This document shows, in pieces, positions 21,783 to 32,454 of a DNA stretch of 64,000 bases. A model generated the notes under the pieces. It was not told the origin of the DNA. It saw only the letters and a program-made list of their open reading frames with translations, and made no database searches. Each line of letters starts with the position of its first letter. Within the stretch, counting starts at the first letter, position 1. Position numbers and translations under genes: made by a program. The DNA is from Aphelenchoides besseyi (Eukaryota > Nematoda > Chromadorea > Rhabditida > Aphelenchoididae). Location: NCBI GenBank assembly GCA_024699855.1, contig JAMPIQ010000003.1:9238001-9302000 (forward strand). The letters run 5' to 3'.

Positions 21783-22338
21783 TATCAAAAATGGTGACGC
21801 AGCCGTTTGTCTCGGCGCTTGAACACAAACGACTAAGCCTTGAAACGTGATGAGAATCCCTTTCATGTGCCTAAATTTCGGTTGTTGATTCCGAACTTGA
21901 TCATCGCATTCTTATCAGTTTTTGTGTTAACTCCATTGTTTGCCCCAGTAGTTTTGCTCCATTTATACCATTTATACACTTGGACGATAACACGTGTTTG
22001 TTGAAGTCTAAATCGGAACGTAATTCCAACAAGCATTTTGGTTGCAGAATCAAGACATGAATTTAAACGTCAAAAAAGCTAGAAACATGTTCGACTGTTC
22101 ACATAAACTTCTGAACACAACGCACGTGTTAGACGTGATCTTAAGTTTTCAGACATATTTAGACCTCTACCGACCCACCAGCTGTGTTCCAAACGTTCTG
22201 CTGGAAACTGAGGATAAATGCTCATCAGTTACCCGACGATTGACTAGTGGGCAGCCGGCCAGCGAACGGCAGTCCAAAAGAAACTCCCGTCTTTTCTTCA
22301 GTTGCTCACTTGTTTCTGTTTAACGTCTGAGAGCACAA
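21783..22338. other. Intergenic region
   Basis: Upstream flank of the SLC17 gene, running to tRNA-Arg. Only short unsupported frames are seen. Confidence 0.4.
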
Positions 22339-22411
22339 GGCCGCGTGGCGCAATGGATAACGCGTCTGCCTACGGAGCAGAAGATTGTAGGTTCGAATCC
22401 TGCCGTGGTCG
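22339..22411 (+). tRNA. tRNA-Arg(ACG)
   Basis: A 73-nt cloverleaf closes completely. The acceptor pairs GGCCGCG with CGTGGTC (wobble included), the A-box is TGGCGCAATGGATAACGC, and the anticodon stem TCTGC/GCAGA encloses CTACGGA (anticodon ACG, read as ICG for Arg). The B-box GGTTCGAATCC lies in the T arm GTAGG/CCTGC. No intron. Confidence 0.95.
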
Positions 22412-22739
22412 ATACACTTTTTGTCAATCGCAATAAAATCAATCGTTTTAGAGCTCTGGCTTCTGTCTGAAATTTTTGGTTTCGAAATTCAATGTGCATC
22501 CAAAGGTCCGCTCTCTTTTTTCCTTTTGCTCACTCATTCGTCACCGCCCGTAAACATTTCGAAACATTTCGGTTTACGCGAAAGAGGCGGAGATGAAGGT
22601 CGAGAAGGCGATTTCGAAACAACGTTTGAGGGCTATAAAGATCGGAATTTTAGGTCACTTTTCATTTCTAGTTTTTCATTTTCTTTCAATCATTCCCGAA
22701 TCTCCCACTGACTCCTCTTCCTCCGCTTTGGTCCAAAAG
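22412..22739. other. Flank between tRNA-Arg and the next gene
   Basis: Pyrimidine-rich 5' flank of the following gene. A T-run soon after the tRNA (about 22417-22421) is a short possible Pol III stop. Nothing else is supported. Confidence 0.4.
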
Positions 22740-23959
22740 ATGTCGAAGTAAGATCTCAACTTCTACTTCCGAGTATGTGTATTTGTAGCTCATTAGACGA
22801 ATCGGAAATACCGTTGGAGTTGTTCGATCCAAAATCGGTGTTTTTTCGGAACCACACCGACCAGAAAGTTTTTCACTACGTTAATCGCTACTTCTCGTTT
22901 CGCGTGTGTTGTAGTTCGATCTTTAGACAAACGACATGAAATTCTAAAAGAACCGAAACGAGCGACCAATTGCACTTGTGAGAATTGGCGTTGCACTTGT
23001 GAAGAGTATTCAAGGTAACCAACCAGTTTATTTAGACAAATTCATTTTTTGTTTAAGTAAACGAATCAAAACCAAGTGGTCGAAAGCCAAAGAACGGACA
23101 AGAATGGAGTTGGTGGAGAACGATCCCTACGGTTTGGATTCTTTTGAGGTTTCTTACTCATTGAGTAAGAAGCAACGTTGGCAATTGGCTGCTGAATTTG
23201 AACACAAAGCCGCAAAATTCCAAGTTCCGCATCAGAATTTGAGTTGTGTTTTGGCAACCAGCGAACATCCGCTTCTGGATGCTTGGTGGGGCCCACGGCT
23301 TTTCGATGCTCCTTCTCGTCATAGCATATATGTGGGACCGTCGTCTGTTAAGAAGTTGATTGCCTGCAACGAAGACGGGAGTTTGTACGTGAGAGAGAAC
23401 GCCCAATCCAACGGTCACTCATACACTTACTTGCCGTAACTCGTTTTTTTGATTACTCATTACTCAGCACTATTCATTTTAGAGCTCTTCCTTCGACTTC
23501 AAACAGTTCGTTTGAACGACCGTTGAGTAAGAACAAGAAGCGAGCACTAAGACGAAAACAACGAGAAGAAGGAATGGATCAATCCAAAGAACCACCGGTT
23601 CGTATCACCTATTACGCCTATGAACCCAAAACCACAGCTCATTTCATGAACGGTGCGAACAAGGATCGTTGGCCGAGAATGTAAAATCGATGTCCAGTCA
23701 ATCGCTTACAAGCTCCGATTTCAGTTACACGCAAAACTCTTCGACTAGCAACAAACCGTGGAAGTTGGGAGGCGAATTCGTTGAAATGGAAGAAGAATCC
23801 TTAGATTTTGATTCAATGGAAACCGAAGAGCAAGGCGGCGAAGAGCTTCAATCTCCACCACTAATGACTTTGGGCGACTTCATTCGACCGACCGAATCCG
23901 ATTACATTTATGTCGAGAGTGACGTCTACGTTGATTGTGACGGTTTTGTTTATTTCTAA
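22740..23959 (+). CDS. Uncharacterised 308-aa protein
   Basis: Exons 22740-22747, 22789-22896, 23058-23435, 23483-23680 and 23725-23959 splice in frame to 308 aa. The N-terminus (SEIPLELFDPKSVFFRNHTD) leads to a Lys/Arg-rich segment, then ENDPYGLDSFEVSYSLSKKQ, whose DPYG-x-x-x-FEVSY recalls the DPxEVSY box of BTG/Tob proteins but without the rest of that domain. A long ordered-looking middle follows (LATSEHPLLDAWWGPRLFDA), then basic RPLSKNKKRALRRKQREE and an acidic C-terminus ending in VDCDGFVYF. There is no signal peptide or membrane helix. The intron 22897-23057 is longer than its neighbours and uses a weak GTTTCG donor. Part of it is open in another frame (KRHEILKEP...), so an alternative exon there is possible. 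Family not recognised. Confidence 0.6.
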
Positions 23960-24155
23960 TTTCTCGACTATCATGTAGTTTTTCACTTACGAGTTTTCTA
24001 CAAGGGTTTTCGAATAAAAGGGTAACCCAAAAACAAGTCCAAGCTTTTCGAAACTGAATGCAAATTCAAATCGAAAATCATTTGATTGAAAACGTTGGTT
24101 CTGTCAGGTCGAGTGTTGTTTGCGATAATCAAGTGGTCATTCAAGTCCATACGTC

Positions 24156-24475
24156 ATGATGTCCAAATCAGATAACAAGTGTCAATTCCAAGCGGTTGTA
24201 TCGGTTCTTCGCTTCGAACTAGAAATCACGACCATTGCGGTTATGAGCGCGTTGGTGTTTGGCGTCGTTGGATTTTCAATTGGATCCATTTTGCTTTTGG
24301 CCGGCTTACTGCTTGAAATTCCGTTGGTTGTCATTTACGCGTTTGCTTTGTTGGACAATGCAAATGGTGAGTTCTGAACTTTGCGCTTTGATAACTGCGG
24401 TCTTCAGCTGAATCTTATTTTCGACAATGGACTATTGGAGCCGGTGCATTGAACATCTTCTTTGCTTTCAATTAG
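24156..24475 (+). CDS. Small membrane protein, 92 aa
   Basis: Exons 24156-24366 and 24408-24475 join in phase (GTGAGT...TCTTCAG) to 92 aa. After a polar start (SKSDNKCQFQAVVSVLRFEL) come two hydrophobic helices: ITTIAVMSALVFGVVGFSIG and ILLLAGLLLEIPLVVIYAFA. A short polar loop, SYFRQWTIG, precedes a hydrophobic end, GAGALNIFFAFN. Probably two to three membrane spans. No family recognised. Confidence 0.6.
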
Positions 24476-24621
24476 CTGATTTGTTAGCTGCAAACTGTTG
24501 AAAATCATCAAATAAAGGGTATACTCAATTGTGGCCTCTTTTGAGTATGTTTACGATTCCAATTCTGCTCTCGATAAATTTCAGTTCTCCAAACTTTCAA
24601 CATTTTATTTTCACATGCTCG

Positions 24622-25119
24622 TTAACAAGTGTGCAAAATTGCAAATGACCATCATCAACAGGAAGAGCTGCAGAAATGTTTGCAATTTTGAGCGATTTTT
24701 GACAAATTCTTTGGCTTTGGAGTGCTTTCATTTCTCTCTCAGATATGCAGTGGCTACAAGTTTGGACACGTTAGATAGCCAGTCTTTTGAGCTTGTTGTT
24801 GAAAGAATATAAGCACTGGTTGTTGCTCAAATCTCCGAGATACATCGATTTGCGCGATGGACGTGTCATACAAGGGAATGGGGGGTGTTGTGTATTTTGG
24901 CTCATTGGCTGATTGGATTCCGCTCATATTCACAGGGTTTAGAGTTCAGTAAGAATTGTTGTTGTTCTGTTAATCACACGCGCTCATAGTTACTAATTGA
25001 TGAGTTACAGTCAATGGAAGGTGGTTTCCCAGAAGCCGATGTCTGGCAGTTGGCATTCTTGACTGTTATATCTTCAGTTGATCCACTTTTGTTAACTACA
25101 TCAGATTACTTTATAAAAT
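24622..25119. repeat. Dispersed repeat R1, copy a (498 bp)
   Basis: Matches 43969-44466 on the same strand over exactly 498 bp with only scattered differences (clusters at TTCATTTC/CTCATTTC and AGATATGCAG/AGTTGTCCGA). Flanks are unrelated. It contains an open frame beginning [20 protein letters not shown] that is shared by both copies but diverges beyond the repeat end, so I do not call it a gene. No terminal inverted repeats are seen. Probably a fragment or short non-autonomous family. Confidence 0.9.
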
Positions 25120-26401
25120 TGTTTTACACTATTCTATCCAACCATTCAAGCAATGTGAAGTTGAAGCTCTTAGAAAGAAGTCGTTTTCACAATTCACTTC
25201 TGATTAGAAAGAACTGCAGCCAAACAGAAGCACTGGAAGCCAACTACTAGTCAACGAAACTCCCCCACTACAAATTGTGTTGCCATGCTAATATGATGAT
25301 TAAATGCGTCCAACAAAAGAATTACCGGAAGTGATTTCTCGCAAGCATCTTTGCGTTGTCACTCCAACTCGTTTATCATTTGCTGCTCAAGCCAACCATT
25401 TAGTTTGTATGGTTTTGCCATGAATCCAACAGTCAAAAAAGAGTTAGTGGATGGTGTGAAGAATATGCAAATTAAAACCGAGTGAGTTGAATTCACGCAA
25501 CTTCAGAAATCATTTTCATTTCGTTTTTTCTCCAGATCTTCACAGTTTTCTATGGCGACGTACTTGTGCAAGGAATTCAAGCACGTAGCCGTGTTTTCCC
25601 GCAGTACTACTGTTGGATGGACGTCTAATCGATTCATTCAAATATCGACTATGACCTCGACCCGCGTCTTTGCACCAGTTCGCCTCGTCTCCAAGGAACT
25701 CCAAAATTTCCACAAAAGGGAGCTGGCAATCTACTTCCACGAAGTTTGAGAAATGGCTGTAGGTCTAATCACCAAATCGATTACTTTTGATCATTTTTAG
25801 TTTGTTGCTAATACTTGGATTCGCTTATCAGTCAGCGACCTTAAGATCTAATTCTCGGACATCAAGATTTGCAAAGATTATTATGACGATCTTATCGATC
25901 GTGGATTCGCTCATTTGAGGTAACTCATGATGCTTGCTGATTACCTTTTTCGATTTCCAGTCAAAATGATCACTGGAGATCGGAGTTCGGACCTCAACGC
26001 GATGGCCATTTGATAAGTTCCCATCAAATTGCGAGTTGATTGTATCTGTTGAGATTATGATAAATATTCAAAAAGTTCGTTGAATTATGATACAACAAAA
26101 CAAACCCACGTTTTCAGTGTGATCACCGCTGAAGTTGATGAACGTCAATTACCATTAGGACTACTGAAGTTCAAAGGTGACGGTGATCACTCTGTTTTGG
26201 CTCCTACTTCGAGTTTATCAAAGAATTGAAAGCGAAGCAAAAAGATGGTAAATCTTGCAAAGTGTCCAAAATTCGAACTTGCCAATAAGTCAATTTGGAA
26301 TTTGAACTGATCGACGATACTTACGTTGTGACATCTATCAGATTATAATGATGACGAATTTTAATGCTGGGAAATACAATCCGTTGATGGGCAGTTTCGC
26401 G
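25120..26401. other. Region with degenerate coding-like fragments
   Basis: Between R1a and the Ly6-like gene. Short stretches look protein-like (after the ATG at about 25303, KELPEVISRKHLCVVTPTRL; near 25423, NPTVKKELVDGVKNMQIKTE; near 26150, LPLGLLKFKGDGDHSVLAP). They are broken by stops and frame changes and I cannot join them with plausible introns. This may be a decayed gene or mobile-element remains. No family recognised. Confidence 0.35.
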
Positions 26402-26408
26402 TATAAAA
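26402..26408 (+). promoter_or_regulatory. TATA-box-like element
   Basis: TATAAAA lies 31 bases upstream of the ATG of the Ly6-like gene, which would put transcription start very close to the start codon. Position and match are good, but no other promoter element was checked. Confidence 0.4.
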
Positions 26409-26438
26409 CGCAATTCGCATTAACATTCGACTATCAAA

Positions 26439-26793
26439 ATGTGCTCTCAATCTTTCCTGCTTCTTTTTTTTCTCTTTGTCGATTGCAACTGCACTTCGAT
26501 GTTACGTTGGAGACCAAACTGAGAAAATCGGATTTCATGAACAAAATTGTTTGCAACTTGGTGCCGACTACTTTCATTGTGTAGTGCGTCGTTCAGCTTC
26601 CAATGCTTCAATGCCGATTCTTCTTGCTGAATGTTCCATTCATGCTCCTGAAGTCGAGAACAAATGTGTGCTCGATTCTGCCGGTTTGGAGATCTGCACT
26701 TGCAAGTAAGTTCAAGTTGAAAGGCTGCAATAAGCGTAATTTAGAGCTGACTTATGTAACCGTGAATGGTTGCCCGTGAACGTCAAGGCATAA
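26439..26793 (+). CDS. Secreted Ly6/three-finger-like protein, reading frame broken in a T-run
   Basis: The Cys-rich domain reads LRCYVGDQTEKIG, NCLQLGADYFHCVV, LLAECSIHAP, ENKCVLDSAGLEICTC and, after the intron (exon 1 to 26705, exon 2 from 26745), KADLCNRE. This is the Ly6/uPAR spacing with the closing C-x-C-x-x-D-x-C-N. An ATG at 26439 begins a good signal peptide (MCSQSFLLL...), but it is out of frame with the domain by one base across an 8-T homopolymer at about 26464-26471. Either the assembly has one T too many or too few, or the gene is broken. Members are extracellular, often GPI-anchored. Here the protein ends soon after the domain. A mariner-like element begins 17 bases after the stop. 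Confidence 0.65.
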
Positions 26794-26809
26794 GTATTCT
26801 TCGATTCTA

Positions 26810-27637
26810 CAGAGTGGGGCAAAATGAACTCCCACTTTCTTTCCGAAAAATTTTTGAAATGAAAAATTGGAAAAATCGGTTAGTTTTGTTGTTTTGTTAT
26901 GGGTTACAGTGATCAAGAAGAAGCGAAATTCGTTGCTGTGTTCATTGAGGAGGCGTACTGTTACGTCAAGTTTGGCAAACGAATTCGTCGTGATGCTGGT
27001 GATGATGATGCTCGTATCCCCGATCGCAAAACCACCAAAAAATGGGTGGACGACTTCTTCGCCACTGGTTCAGTGCACGGCGAGCGCGGTATGCACAAGT
27101 CCAAGTGAGTTCGAGTTTTGCTTTGTTTTTCATTGCTCTTTAGGCGAGTTCGAACCGCAGAAGCAATTGACGATGTTCGAGAAGCGTTCGGGACCAACCC
27201 ACATCTTTCAACGAGGCGCAATCCGTTCCTTATTGGACTCGGTGGCGATGGATTGGAAGAGGAACCCGTGCCCATCCAGCACCCGTGGCTTGGCCACCTC
27301 GATCCCCTAATCTCACAGCATGTGATTTCTGGCTTTGGGGTTACATGAAAGGCCGAATATTCAAGAGTGATCAGCGTCTCAGATCGCTCGACGAGTTGAA
27401 GATGGCAATCGTGGAAGTTGCCGACCAATTAAGACAAGATCGACCAATGCGCGAACGAGTCATGGCCAGTTACCAACGGCGCCTTCAAATCTGCCTCGAT
27501 CTACAAGGGGGACAAGTGGAAATCCGGTGAAATTATTACGGTTAATAAATTCCGATCTCAAAGTGAAAACGGACCGATTTTTCATTTCAAAAAAATTTTT
27601 TTCGGAAAAAAGTGGGAGTTCATTTTGCCCCACCCTG
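26810..27637 (+). mobile_element. Mariner/Tc1-like element, internally deleted
   Basis: Terminal inverted repeats begin CAGAGTGGGGCAAAATGAAC on the left and, reverse-complemented, CAGGGTGGGGCAAAATGAAC on the right, extending about 60 bp with some mismatches. TA dinucleotides flank both ends (26808-26809 and 27638-27639), the expected target duplication. Total length is 828 bp, too short for a complete IS630-Tc1-mariner transposase unit of about 1.3 kb. It sits in the 3' UTR of the Ly6-like gene. The next AATAAA signals (about 27660) lie beyond it. Confidence 0.93.
26899..27530 (+). pseudogene. Mariner-like transposase remnant, catalytic core deleted
   Basis: The N-terminus (MGYSDQEEAKFVAVFIEEAY to DRKTTKKWVDDFFATGSVHG) is the helix-turn-helix DNA-binding part. 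An intron with GTGAGT...CTTTAG (27104 to about 27144) interrupts it and splicing restores frame into RVRTAEAIDDVREAFGTNPH. Near 27215-27240 the sequence jumps, with a frame change, to the C-terminal end WPPRSPNLTACDFWLWGYMK and a helical tail. The piece holding the first two catalytic acidic residues is missing, so the enzyme cannot be active. The family assignment rests on the PPRSPxLTxxDFWLWG motif plus the terminal repeats. Confidence 0.85.
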
Positions 27638-27639
27638 TA

Positions 27640-28257
27640 TTATGTTCAAATAAGCAGAAATAAAGCGTGTTGAGTTTTCTGTTGTTGAGAACGTTGAATT
27701 CCGATCACTAATTTGGTTGTTTCGAATTAGAATTTATTAGCAATAACTCTCCAGTTGCCCTCAGCAACCCAACTTCATAGCAGACTCGTATTTTCCATGT
27801 GAATTCGAAGATACAACTGACGATGATTCGAACTAGTCGAAAGCAAATTCATATGATGTTTCAATGCTCTTAAAAGAAGATTTCAATATTATGTAAAGTA
27901 AAACACAAGTGTTTTGATGACATTTGGCCTTGACGCAAGGTTGACAGTTTTAAAATGATTAGAGCTTTTCATTTGTTGTTTCAAAGCTAAGTAGAAAAGT
28001 AGTTAATCACTTTGTTGGTTTCACAAAACGGACTCATGTTTCCAATCATAAATTTTATTGAGCATGATTATCGATAAAGTAAATTGCAAATCAGATGAGG
28101 TTATAAATGAAACAATTGAACAAACAAAGCAATACTGGAAAGAATAGTTGAGCTAATCGGAAAGTACAATTTGAAGAATCTTGGCTTTTGACGTCTTTTG
28201 GAGAATATATGTTTGAAGGGAGCATTAAAGTAAAAGAAATGCGTTCGAAAATCCACT
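27640..28257. other. Intergenic region
   Basis: AT-rich. Holds AATAAA-type signals at about 27660 and the 3' flank of the FAM76 gene. A minus-strand frame up to 28324 overlaps the last FAM76 intron and is not a gene. Confidence 0.45.
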
Positions 28258-29175
28258 TTAATGCCTTGTTCGTTTTGAAGCCAACTAGAAGATCAAATAA
28301 ACCGAAATAGATCATTTCGTTCACTAACCTCTTTATTCAGTTGTTTGATTTGATCTTGGAGATTTGAAACGGTTAGATCGTGTTGCTTCTCAAGATTGAT
28401 CAACTTCTGACGATTGTTTGTGTCTTTTCGCATTTGAGTGGCTTCCAATTCCACGATCTAAACCAAACAATTTTAAAAAATATGAAAAAAAACCTTTTGC
28501 TGTTGATCTTTGATCATTTGATTCTTCTCCATAATCGTTCGATTTAACTCAATAATTTTGTCCTTCAGAGCTTGAGTGTTCGCAATCTCGTTGTTGATGT
28601 TATTCATGGAAACGGTCGATGTTGCCGAAGCATTAGTTCGTGAAGTGGAATGACTGAAAGCTCAAAATACTCAAAAGAAAACGGCAAGTTGTTTACCTGT
28701 GATGTTCATGTTCTGTCCGCGATCTCTTTTCAGCTCTCGACTCATCTCCAATAGACCCTCGTTTCTGATAATGAGTTTCGTGCGATTTCGAAGAAGTCGA
28801 AGTTCCATTGCCGTGCACTGGTTGACAAAGACGACAAAGCAAATTCTTTGACTGAAACAAAAGCATCAAAATCAAACCTTTCTAAATTACTAGTTTCAGC
28901 GGATTTCTCGTAAACGCCGATTTGCTACCGCATCGACTACACGCTTGTGGAGGACCGTTTTTGCGTTCCGAATAAGAACAGTGTACACACTTGTTGTCCA
29001 CGAACGCAGCCGGTAGTTTGCAGTAAATACATTCGGTAGGCTGAAGACAGAAATACCAAAGCTAATAAAATAATCACCAAACCTTTCCGTACTTCGCTTC
29101 GTTCTTCTTACACTTGTCACATTGCGGACTTGAGCCGGGCATCAAATCTCGACGGCACAAACAACATTTCTTCAT
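28258..29175 (-). CDS. FAM76 family protein
   Basis: Nuclear-speckle type protein in vertebrates (FAM76A/B). Six exons, 29083-29175, 28891-29040, 28697-28851, 28494-28653, 28329-28457 and 28258-28284, join in frame to 237 aa (human 307-339). The Cys-pair-rich N-terminus has CCLCRRDLMPGSSPQCDKCK, CIYCKLPAAFVDNKCVHC, ERKNGPPQACSRCGSKSAF and LCRLCQP, which follows the family's C-x-x-C ladder including the diagnostic KCxxCxxSExKxGPPxxCxxC. A basic polar linker is followed by a coiled coil (NNEIANTQALKDKIIELNRT to SNLQDQIKQLNKE). The histidine-rich tract of FAM76B is absent apart from EHEHH. The last 9-residue exon is inferred from splice signals only. Function in nematodes is not established. Confidence 0.88.
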
Positions 29176-30126
29176 TTTGAGCTAAACAGCGGAAATAAAA
29201 GAAACGAACCAAAAACACGTCCAATATTCTCGTTCCGATACAAACAACACACTAGAGTGTTGGGAGAAATTTGAGCACCAAGTACGCGTAATGTTATTGC
29301 GAATAGATCGACCATAATCACTAGCTAACAAAAGCAAGCAACAAATTGATTAGACATAAAACTTCAAAAGCAAAAAGAGCTTGTGACTAAACTCTTGAAT
29401 GTTCTTCACTATAACACCTGCTGCCATTTACTCGTCCACTAACACGAAGAAGAAAATGGCTCTTCTTTAATGGCCAACCTTTTTGTAGCTTTTACATTAA
29501 ACTTGTACTCGATGCCAATTTCAATCGAGTCATATGTTCCTTCAAAATCAAATGTTTCGATCGCATGTCAATTGTTTCACTCGTGAATGTACGATGTTGT
29601 TTACGCATCGAAAGATCGAGATCGTCCGTTTTGTGGTGCGACTGAAGGCAGAGAGACCGTACGAACTGGAAAGACCTTTGAATGGTTTTTCTCTTCATTC
29701 CAATGGCAAAGACGGTGGTCAGACGTGAGCGACTGCAAATTATCAATCTTCTTCGTTTTCTCATTGCAAACTAAAACTTTTTGTCGTAGATTTCAAAGAC
29801 TTTATGACGACTATTCCTAAGATAAACATAAAAAATTAAAGATTTTGCAGTGGAGTTTCAGGTCGAAGAGATTTGTGCTCTTCGGACATTTTGATGATTT
29901 TCCCTCAATCACCCCACACAAATTCCGAGTGATATCATTTGTTGCGAGATAGTTTATCGGCGTTCCTGCACTTTCTTAGTAATCAATTCGCAAAGCAAAC
30001 AATCATTCAGTTTCAGCGGCCTTGTTCTCCCTACTCATTAGTTTCTTTTCGTGTTTTTTCGTTAATTTCGTTTCGATTATAAACTCGTTGTTTCAGAAAT
30101 CTCAACTGTTTTCTTATCCATCAACA
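29176..30126. other. Intergenic region, possible tiny ORF
   Basis: 5' flanks of FAM76 (minus) and transketolase (plus). An ATG at 29587 opens MYDVVYASKDRDRPFCGATE, about 46 codons to a GTGAGC donor at 29726 with a possible GTCGTAG acceptor near 29790. There is no homology or upstream support, so I do not annotate a gene. Pyrimidine-rich sequence with a TATAAA at about 30079 precedes transketolase. Confidence 0.4.
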
Positions 30127-32158
30127 ATGAGTTCGGACAACGTCGCTCTTTTGGAGGATTGTGCGAATCGTCTTCGCGTCACGTCGATTGAAATCACTTC
30201 GAAGGCGAATTCGGGACATCCTACTTCTTCGGCATCGGCTGCTGAAATCATGGCGACTTTGTTCTTTGCCGAGATGCGCTATGATGCCCAAAAGCCACGT
30301 GATGTCAATGCGGATCGTTTCGTCATGTCGAAGGGACACGCGTGTCCGGTGCTCTACGCAGCTTGGGTTGAAGCAGGACTTTTGAGTCGCGATGATTGTA
30401 TGACTTTGCGTCACATCGATTCGGACATTGAAGGACATCCAACTCCTGTAAATGACATTGTAAATCACCTGTACCTGACTTTTCCGATTTCAGCGTTTAA
30501 GCTTCATTGACGTTGCCACCGGATCGTTGGGTCAAGGTTTATCGCTGGCCGCTGGAATGGCTGTTGCGGGACAGAAAGTCGACCACGCTTCGTACCGCAC
30601 TTACTGTTTGATGGGCGATGGTGAAACAGCTGAGGGCTCGGTTTGGGAAGCGGCAGGTAAACCGAGTTTTCATTTTCTTTCTGCAATCGTCTCATTTAGC
30701 TTTTGCGTCGCACAACAAGTTAGACAATCTGCTTGCTATTGTCGACATCAATCGTCTCGGTCAATCGCGTCCAACCCAACTCGGTCACGACATTGACACT
30801 TATGCTAAGCGTTTTGCGGCATTTGGTTGGCATACGATCAGCGTCAACGGCCACAATGTTACCGAATTGTTGAAGGCCTATGAAGAAGCGAAGAAGACGA
30901 AAGGGAAGCCAACGGTGATTTTGGCAAAGACGTACAAGGGAAATGGAATCGAAGGGGTTTCGGACAACGAAGGTTATCACGGCAAAGCTTTGCCGAAAGA
31001 AAAATTGAATGCGATTCGTGACAATCTTAAAAGCCCCGAACCACACAAATGGAATATTGCAAAGCCGGCTTACGACGTTCCGGAATCCAATCTTCGTATT
31101 GGAAGCAATAAGGTAACTGACTAAAAGATTGTTTTGTTAAGCCGTTTTGTTTTCAGTTGTCATCTCCACCGAATTATACGATTGGCGATGAGGTGGCAAC
31201 TCGAAAGGCGTATGGTGTTGCTCTGGTAAAATTGGCAGATCAAAACAAACGTGTTATCGCGTTGGTAATACATCGATTTGTTTTCTGAAATCAATTTTTG
31301 TTTCAGGACGCTGAAGTCAGCAATTCCACATTCTCGGAGATGGTCGCAAAGAAGCACCCCGAACAATACGTTGAATGTTTCATTGCCGAACAGAACATGG
31401 TCGGTGTTGGAATTGGACTCGGTTGTCGTGAACGTGCCATTCCCTTCTGCAGCACATTTGCCGCCTTTTTCACTCGTGCTGCCGATCAAATTCGCATGGC
31501 TGCTGTTTCGTTCGCTAATGTGAAGTTCTGTGGAAGTCATGTTGGTGTTTCGATTGGAGAGGATGGACCTTCGCAGATGGGACTCGAAGATTTGGCTCTC
31601 TTTCGCGCCATTCCTGGTGGAGTTGTTTTGTATCCAAGTGACGCTGTTTCCACCGAATACGCTGTTGAATTGGTTGCAAATCAACGAGGAATTGCATACA
31701 TTCGAAGTGGACGTCCGAATTTGCCAGTGATCTACGCGAATGACGAGAAGTTCCAAATCGGTCAATCCAAAGTTGTTCGTCAATCTCAAAACGATCGGGT
31801 TCTCGTTATTGGTGCTGGTGTTACTTTGGCCGAAGCAATCAAAGCTCACGATCAACTCAATCGTGAAGGTGTTCATATTGCTGTTCTTGACATCTTCAGC
31901 GTTCAACCAATTGACCGAGATACTATTTTGGCTCATGCTCAACGTTGCGGTGGACGGGTTCTCACCGTCGAAGACCACTATCAAGCCGGTGGAATTGGTG
32001 AAGCAGTCAGTGCAGCGTTGTCGGATCAATCGAATATTCAAATTCGTCGAATTTTTGTCCAAGAACTTCCACGTTCTGGTGCACCAGACGCGTTGTTGGA
32101 TCGCTATGGATTGTCAGCCAAACACATTGCCGAAGCAGTCAAGAAGTTTCTCAACTGA
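30127..32158 (+). CDS. tkt-1: Transketolase
   Basis: Thiamine-diphosphate enzyme of the non-oxidative pentose phosphate pathway, moving two-carbon ketol units between sugar phosphates in the cytosol. Exons 30127-30447, 30494-30656, 30700-31112, 31157-31264 and 31307-32158 join in frame to 618 aa, matching animal transketolases (about 620). Visible landmarks are [37 protein letters not shown], the ThDP motif beginning [16 protein letters not shown] and running to [14 protein letters not shown], the pyrimidine-domain Glu in [37 protein letters not shown] and the C-terminal [16 protein letters not shown]. The start at 30127 aligns with the family start. Upstream in-frame codons (FSYPST) are likely 5' UTR. 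AATAAA at about 32367 may end the transcript. Confidence 0.96.
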
Positions 32159-32454
32159 AAGACCACTTGAAGAACTATTCACACATCACATTTCTAGTTC
32201 TCTTCCGCTAAACCAGTTTTACTCGTAGATTTGCAGACCATTGCTAATTGTTCTACTGAACGCCATTTTTAATTACAAACGGTTGAAAATGTTTTACTAT
32301 GTTAAACCTCCTTAGATTGTTAGGTTTCGTATTCCAATCGATTGATGTGTGTCCTTGTTGTAGCCAAATAAACGTAATATTTGCAGTCATTTTATTGACG
32401 AGCCGAAAACAATGTGAAACATTAGAATACACAAGAATTAGACACTAACAAGAG
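32159..32454. other. 3' flank of transketolase
   Basis: AT-rich 3' UTR and spacer with an AATAAA at about 32367. No other feature. Confidence 0.4.

Noticed and set aside
22920..23014. Open stretch KRHEILKEP...CTCENWRCTC as an exon of the 308-aa gene
   Set aside because: Cannot be joined in phase to the upstream exon with canonical sites. Skipping it through the 22897 donor restores frame throughout. Left as an alternative only.
25014..25250. 78-codon ORF starting [12 protein letters not shown]
   Set aside because: It begins inside repeat R1 and runs into unrelated sequence. The other R1 copy gives a different ending.
29587..29820. Possible two-exon micro-gene starting MYDVVYASKD
   Set aside because: Has an ATG and a plausible donor and acceptor, but the second exon would add only a few residues and there is no homology or leader-type acceptor.
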